Shown here: in pieces, positions 58,300 to 64,000 of the stretch
Position numbering within the stretch: the first letter of the stretch is position 1
How the letters are laid out: each line of letters starts with the position of its first letter
DNA from: Kryptolebias marmoratus
Lineage: Eukaryota > Chordata > Actinopteri > Cyprinodontiformes > Rivulidae
Length of the DNA stretch: 64,000 nt
Reading direction: 5' to 3'
NCBI RefSeq assembly: GCF_001649575.2
Contig: NC_051438.1
Location: 5,146,239-5,210,238 of the forward strand
Notes under the pieces: model-generated
The model's input: the letters and a program-made list of their open reading frames with translations, nothing else
What the model was told of the DNA's origin: nothing
Databases searched by the model: none
Translations under genes and position numbers: made by a program

Positions 58300-58760
58300 C
58301 AAATGCACTGTGAACACTGAGCGCTGAATGATTTGACTGAAACCTGCTGAAGCTGAAACTGAGTTGTTGAAAGCTCAAAGAAAAAAACTATTTGCTAAAA
58401 CGCTGGCTAAAAGGAGCAAATGCTAGCTCAAAGCAAAAAAATAGCTTAATGCTAGCTAAAAGCAACAAAACACTAGAATAAAACTGAAATTAGCAAAACG
58501 CTAGATTACAGCTAAAAGCAGCAAAAGACTAGTTAAAAGTTAAAAATGCCATGTGGCTTGCTGAAAAATAAAAGTAGCACAAAAAATAGCAAATAAACTG
58601 AAGGAGATTTAAAAGATAACAATGTTTTGAAAGAACTGAAGAAGTCGAAGCTCCCAGCTCCTGGATGAGCTGAACATTTTGATGCATGAACGGCTAAAAT
58701 AGAACAAAGTATTCAGAAGTAGTCAGATTGCAAAAAAACCCACAAAAAACAGGTGAATGC
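58300..58760. repeat. Repeat family G copy with gctagctaaaagca-type core
   Basis: 58390-58540 repeats (ctagctaaaagcaacaaaa)-like units with variation; flanks match 34590-34985. Confidence 0.55.
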
Positions 58761-59205
58761 TGAGTGTTACTGAAAAACTGATCCCAATCTGCCTATATCC
58801 ATTTCTAAAGCGTACTCCAGCAGATTAGGTCCTAAATGTGGGGTGGCTGCCGAGGTGGGTGCAATGTGGGCGAAGGTGCACAGCCCTGAATACAGTTTTA
58901 TAAGCCGTGCACACAGAGATAGGGTGTGATTTTCAACATCTGGTCATTCAAAGCACAGCTACTGGTCACAAACACTCAGAAATCAGTAAGACTAAAAATT
59001 CACCTATTTGAGGTCACCAACTAGTCTCCTACCTTTAGCCATGTTCAGACTAGCAGTTAGCTCATCAGTTCAGTCAGGATTAAGTTTCCAAACTAAGGCT
59101 GTTAAAAGAGCTATCTATAACAGGTAAGATATTAGCTGTTATAGTGATATCTATATTACTAAAACAGAAGTAAAACAGAATTACAGGAACATGAACAACA
59201 ATGAA
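58761..59205. other. Upstream flank, nothing recognised
   Basis: AT-rich, no feature. Confidence 0.5.
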
Positions 59206-59209
59206 CAAA

Positions 59210-59520
59210 TCCTAACAGTCACTACTTTCAGAAAGCAATCACTGGATGTACATCTATAACTAACTAACTTTTGAGGTCAATGAAGATGGCCGCCACAGCT
59301 CAACAACCTTAGCAAACAAAAATGGCTATGCCTCAGCCAATTTCACAAATATCAAGCTAACATTTGGTTTGGTAGTCGCTGAGTCATTTACAACACGTAC
59401 TCTGAGTGACATCTTGCAATATCACATGGGATAACGCATGTTGTTCTTGTCGAGGTTTGACCAGATTAGCTGTAACTCAGTCTTTTGTCAACATAAGATG
59501 GTCTTTATCATATTTACTGC
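59210..59520 (+). repeat. R1 repeat, forward
   Basis: 'aaagcaatcactggatgtacatc', 'gaagatggccgccacagc', 'gtagtcgctgagtcatttac', 'aacataagatggtctttatc'. Confidence 0.65.
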
Positions 59521-59948
59521 AGCAAATAAGCTTCTGCACGCAGGAATCAACACAGGAGGAAGGTTTAAGAGATTTACTTCAGTGTACAAATGATGAAAGC
59601 TGATCTGAGGTCTGGTCAGGAGAAATCCACTGAATACAAAGAGAATGATGGGTGAATGGTCTTTCAAAAAAATACGGTGTGAAAATTAGTCCCAATTCTT
59701 ACTTCTGTTTGGGATTTTCAGAAGGAGGCGAGAGGATCCAGGAGTGTGCATAAGTAAGTCCAGGTGGAGTGCTGGAGAGCGGGCCAGACAGTGAGCTTTC
59801 ACAACAGACTCTTTCCTAGTGTGTTTTTCCTTCAATACTAAACTTAGATGAGACCAAAAAAAAAATATTAGTCCAGCTGTCCACCAATGGTCAGAGGAAT
59901 TCCTGTACAGACAGGCAAAAAAATTACAGATGAGTCCAAAAAACAGTT

Positions 59949-60381
59949 TGTAGTCAAGACCTGGGTTTTTGGTTATTTTTTAGTAGTTCATTTTTGCGTT
60001 TATTGTTTGGGGTTTTTCTTTTTGTCATCGTATTTATGTGCTTTGTGTCCCTTGTGTTAGTTCTGCTCCTTGTGTGTTCAGTTCAATCTCATTCTTCCCT
60101 CAGTGAGTATTTTTTCTACTAACAGTCTGCCCCACCCACTCACACCTGTTTCCTATTGCATTAGTGCCGGCTGCAGCCTACTTTTTCATCCACCACTGCC
60201 TTTATATTCGGTTTGTCTCCATCCTCGTACCATGCCAGGTCATCTACCATGTAACCTCTGTGTCACCTTCTTTATCCAGGAAGTTTTTTTGCTGCCATGA
60301 TAGCTTGTTTTGTTTTCAGTGTTCTTTGAGCTTCATGTGTGGTCTGCATTCCCAGGTCTTTGTCAACTAAAACCTGACAGC
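59949..60381 (+). mobile_element. LTR-like segment
   Basis: Starts TGTAGTCAAGACCTGGG and ends ACTAAAACCTGACA; both ends resemble the ends of the solo LTR at 1379-1863 read on the minus strand. Pyrimidine-rich body with 'cctttatattcgg' TATA-like sequence. No matching target duplication found. Confidence 0.4.
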
Positions 60382-60542
60382 AAATGATACAAAGACTGGC
60401 TGTGAGTGATCACCTGTTGGATGGGATGATCCAGCGGAGGTCTGAGAAGGTCTTACATAGCAGCAAGATTAGATACAGCTTGAGAAGGATGGGTTGGCAC
60501 CATACAGTAGGCTGTGTATATTGATAGGCCAAGTGCCCCCTC

Positions 60543-60960
60543 TGTCATGAGGATGGTGTGAAGGATCCAAACTCGACTCAAGGAAACATAAGAATTTGAA
60601 ACTTGAACTGAAGCTAAGCCTTTTAATAATATATAAAACAACAGGCTGACAGGGCAGGGTAAATAACTACACAAAAACAACAGGGGGACACAAGGGACAG
60701 AGAAACATGAGCTACAGTATGATGGACTGATGAGTAAAAACCAAGTGTAGGTGTAGGATGGGAGGAATGATTACAGAGTGAATGCAGGTGAGTAAAATGA
60801 GCAGATGAAGTGCAGCTGTGAGGTGTTTGTAGATCAGGAGGGCTGAAGGCAATAATGGTCAATGACACAGGGAGACAGCAAACTGAAAACAAGCTAAATA
60901 CATGAAAGTAAAACAAAAAACAACATACGTAATACAAATTTATATCACCTATGTTGTTTG
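60543..60960 (-). mobile_element. Second LTR-like segment, opposite orientation
   Basis: Starts TGTCATGAGGATGG with purine-rich plus strand (pyrimidine-rich on minus), like the solo LTR at 1379. Right border and target duplication not determined. Confidence 0.3.
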
Positions 60961-61418
60961 TGTGTAAATTAGAGTTTGCACAGTAGGGATGTGGGGTTTT
61001 ATGTTCCACCGACACACATGCATAGAGTCATATGACTTTCTTTGAGGTGTGAAATAACCAATTACAGCTAATCACGTTGGAAAAACTAATTTCAACAAAC
61101 ATCAGCATGGTAAGATCTACATGAATCAAAACTGTGAATACCTGAAAATATTATCTGAGGTGTGGTTTTTTTGTTTTTTTGACCAACAGCAATGTCCCAT
61201 TTGTTTACATGGAGGGGGCCGGAGTTAAAACGTGTGCTGGAACCAATCAACAGGGAAGGTTGGTCCCATTGAGGCTTCTATTTCGGGGTTCACGTCAGAG
61301 GTCTATCAATATACAATCTATGGTCAGTACCAGGACATCCAAGCCCACGGCCTGGAACCTGGAAGAGTCCGTACAGGTCTTAGTCTAAAACGCTGTGTGG
61401 TGGACCAGAGAGTTCTAC

Positions 61419-62733
61419 TAGAGGTGTGCGATACTGCATACTTTGGTATCGATCCGATACCAAGTAAACACAGGGCCAGTATTGCCGATACCAATACTTT
61501 TTATTATTTAAGTTTGATATATCATCAAACTTCTGACCTTTAGTTGTTTTTGTGTTTTTTCTTTTGAATTATTTTGTTCGAACCTGGACAGAATTTGGAC
61601 AATGTGTGTAGCTGTCCACAAAATACTTTAATAGAATATTAACATGATAAACAGAAACAATAGCAAAGCAAAACAAATTTGTTTACATTTTTTCCTAAAT
61701 AAACAAAGTGGTAGGTAGGTAGATACATTTATTTATATAGCACTTTTCAGCACAAGGCGACTCAAAGTGCAAAAAACTATGAGCTAATCTGTGAGGATCT
61801 GTGAGTTTTGTCCCTGCCCTGCTGGCGGTTCCACTAACTCTCCCTCCCCAGCTGTAACCTGTTCACCTGATGAGCAGCACCTGCATTAAAGCCTCCGGCT
61901 GGTTCCAGATCTTCGCTGGAGCATCGCGCCTTATGGTCAGAATCTCAGCCTCTAGGTCCTGACGCCAAGCGCACGGCTACACTAACATTTTTGTGTTTTT
62001 GTATTTTTTCCTTTGCCTCAGGTTGTGCTGCTCACCTCTAAGTAACCACTTGGCTTCCTGGAACTAACCCGCTGTACTTACCTGGTGAACCTACCTGTTG
62101 CTGGATCTCTGGACGCCTCCCCTCTTGGACTGCCTCTGTTTAACCCTGCTCGTCTCAGTGCTTTGTCATTCCTCAGACCTGTAAGACAAGAACAAATAAT
62201 CTCTAACAATCCTGCTGTATGGTCAAACACATCCAGTACCCGAGACTCATCTTGCTCTTCTCTGCTGTTTCAGATCCTCCTGGTCGTTCCCCTCTGTTTA
62301 TATGCGCGCCTGTAAATAAAACCACAGTGTCAGTGTCTGGTTTTCAGTCCTACAACGAACTTTGATTTATGTCAAAATCAAACTAAAAATCTTTTTGCAG
62401 GTAGAGTTAAGAAACTACAATGCAAAATCAAAATAAACTTTGTCCCTTTTAGTGCACTTTAAGGGTTTTTCTTCAGACAGGTTAGTGGAAGGGGCTTGCT
62501 GAAGCTGCCTGGTTCCACTGAGTCATGTGATGGTGCCAGGCTAGACAAGACATGTGGGGAGGGGTTGAAAAGAGAGGGAGATGGTCAACCGAACCTGGCT
62601 GGCTGTTGCTTCTTTTAACGAAACTGCAGCGTTGCATGAAGAGGGATTCTGAAGTATCGATCTTACCACGCTCGTATTAATCTGATACTAATACCTTGGT
62701 ATCGATATTTTTGGATCAATCTTCCCAGCTCTA
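61419..62733. mobile_element. hAT-like non-autonomous element with exact 8-bp target duplication
   Basis: Left end TAGAGGTGTGCGATACTG; right end, as reverse complement, TAGAGCTGGGAAGATTGA. AGTTCTAC flanks both ends exactly (61411-61418 and 62734-62741); 8-bp duplications are typical of the hAT superfamily. Sub-terminal sequence is rich in the palindromic motif GGTATCGATCC / GGTATCGATAT. No transposase frame. The interior carries a reverse SINE-like tail (about 61715-61790) and an LTR-like block. Confidence 0.7.
61793..62365 (+). mobile_element. LTR-like insertion inside the hAT-like element
   Basis: Starts TGTGAGGATCTGTG; 'gcacctgcattaaagcctcc', 'gcgcctgtaaataaaacc' (poly(A)-type) and a possible end TTTTCAGTCCTACA are in the usual order of a fish gypsy LTR. 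Target duplication not matched, so borders are approximate. Confidence 0.4.
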
Positions 62734-62742
62734 AGTTCTACT

Positions 62743-63840
62743 GTAAAGCAAGATTTCCAACTTAGCTGGCTGAGTTGAGCTTAAAGTCAAGAGTTCAGTG
62801 TCACAAAGGAGAATCTGTTCAAGCATGGCTAGATCGCCTTGGTGACAGAGGCTGAACTCATCACCTGCTCCAGAGCCGTTTATGAGCTCAGAGTTTGAGT
62901 TAACATCTGTTCACTGATTCTGTTTTTTCAAATATTCCACACAAAACGTTCAGACTAATGTTTACATGTCGACACAGTTCTGCAGGAACAATAAAAATAA
63001 ATACAAAAATAAAAAATATTGCCAAATAATGTGAAACTAAAATAATCTTTGCCATCTTAAGTCAGTCAGTGTGCTGCATTTAGGTGATGATTAAATAACA
63101 AAAGCTAACATTTTAAATGTCAAAATTATTCACAAACAATATTTATTCGGGGATAAATTTCCATTCAATTATTCAGTCTAATAAATCTGTAGGAGTAGCA
63201 TTTCAAATCTTACACAAAGATCATTCCAAGAACTTTTTTATTATTTAACTGGCATGATTTTAGCACATGAGAGAAAAAATAAACCTGGAAACTTGAATAC
63301 ACTCATAAGCCATATTCCCTGCTGTGTGCTAACAAGAAGCTGTAGTTAGACTGCAAGACGAAATGATTTAAAAATAAATGTGTGGATTGTGCAACAGAAC
63401 ATCATCAGAACCATGTTAATCAAAATAATGATGATTAATGGATTGTTACATTTTAAAATTGTGTTTGGATTTGTTGAGATGTCCAGTAAATGGTTAATAT
63501 TAGACTCAATTCATTAGTACCTTCTTTGATTAGACAATATTTAATAAATAACATGTTTCATTTGAGAAATAAAATAATTTGCACATTATGGGACAGAGTC
63601 AGAGCTAAATTAAACCACTTGATGGTGGAGTTAAAAGTTTCAGATCTTTCTGTCTCAATCAGCAGGTAGTTTATTCAGATTTGTAACCAAGTTTTTTGTG
63701 TTATGTTTTGTTTTTTACAACAAATGAGCAATATTGCTCTGTTGTTCTAATTAGGGCAACAAGGTTTTTATGTTGGGGTCTTATTTTCTCTTTTTGCAAA
63801 CAGGACCATTCTGTTCTTTATGAATAAAGTCTCACGGTTA
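62743..63840. other. Upstream flank, one repeat relative
   Basis: 62755-62945 is related to 19840-20110 ('gctagatcgccttggtgacagaggctgaactc', 'tgttcactgattctg'). The rest is AT-rich and featureless. Confidence 0.45.
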
Positions 63841-63844
63841 TTAA

Positions 63845-64000
63845 ATTGAAATTCAAAAATATTTTATTAATCCCAAAGGGAAATTAAATGGTGTTGTAGC
63901 TCATTGTCCTGGTTCTGTTTAAGAGTTGTTATAGATGCTGATGGCTGTGGGCAGGAAGGATTTCTTGTACTGGTCTGTCCCGATTTGTCCTCGGCCCTGG
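63845..64000 (-). repeat. Interspersed repeat, 3' end of a LINE-like element, cut by window edge
   Basis: 'atattttattaatcccaaagggaaatt' followed by 'gatgctgatggctgtgggcaggaagga' is a block often seen in fish genomes as an antisense LINE/SINE end. Family not assigned. Confidence 0.4.

Overview
The window is vertebrate, almost certainly teleost fish, genomic DNA. It has long AT-rich non-coding stretches, split exons with consensus GT/AG sites, many CA/GT microsatellites, and remnants of fish-typical transposons: Ty3/gypsy chromovirus, L2-like and other LINEs, Tc1/mariner, hAT-like elements and tRNA-derived SINEs. No bacterial, phage or CRISPR feature is present. There is one assembly gap (35533-36054) and one isolated N (25273).

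The only convincing host gene is a delta-2 protocadherin, pcdh10 (OL-protocadherin), on the minus strand. I rebuilt five coding exons from splice sites and reading phase: exon 1, 54665-52170 (signal peptide, six cadherin repeats, transmembrane segment, first part of the tail); exon 2, 46865-46807; exon 3, 46676-46570; exon 4, 33932-33567; exon 5, 23307-23288 (last five whole codons and stop). The joined product is 1015 residues. Read-through of the exon 1 donor gives an 851-residue alternative with a short tail. A GC-rich, TATA-less candidate promoter with CCAAT and GC boxes lies near 55160-55216, and a poly(A) signal for the full-length transcript lies at 22950-22955.

Layout: 1-2775, nested retroelements (gypsy integrase end and LTR, L2-like LINE split by a solo LTR); 4050-5400, a repeat-family copy, a broken retroelement integrase and a piggyBac-like end; 5580-6680, a broken LINE with a GATG-type tail; 7520-9975, Tc1, LINE, SINE and LTR insertions in one another; 10-22 kb, AT-rich sequence with many copies of one abundant repeat and another dead Tc1; 22.3-54.7 kb, pcdh10, whose introns hold Tc1 and L2 fragments, a 19-bp minisatellite, a duplicated ~1.3-kb repeat, tandem repeats, the gap and some repeat-free stretches that could be enhancers; 55-64 kb, upstream flank with more repeat copies, a SINE with a 16-bp target duplication, LTR-like segments and an hAT-like element with an exact 8-bp target duplication.

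I found no previously undescribed multi-gene system. The most useful results are the full pcdh10 gene model with its tiny last coding exon and histidine-rich tail segment, the abundant repeat with inverted ends and a terminal palindrome, and several nested insertions dated relative to each other by target duplications.
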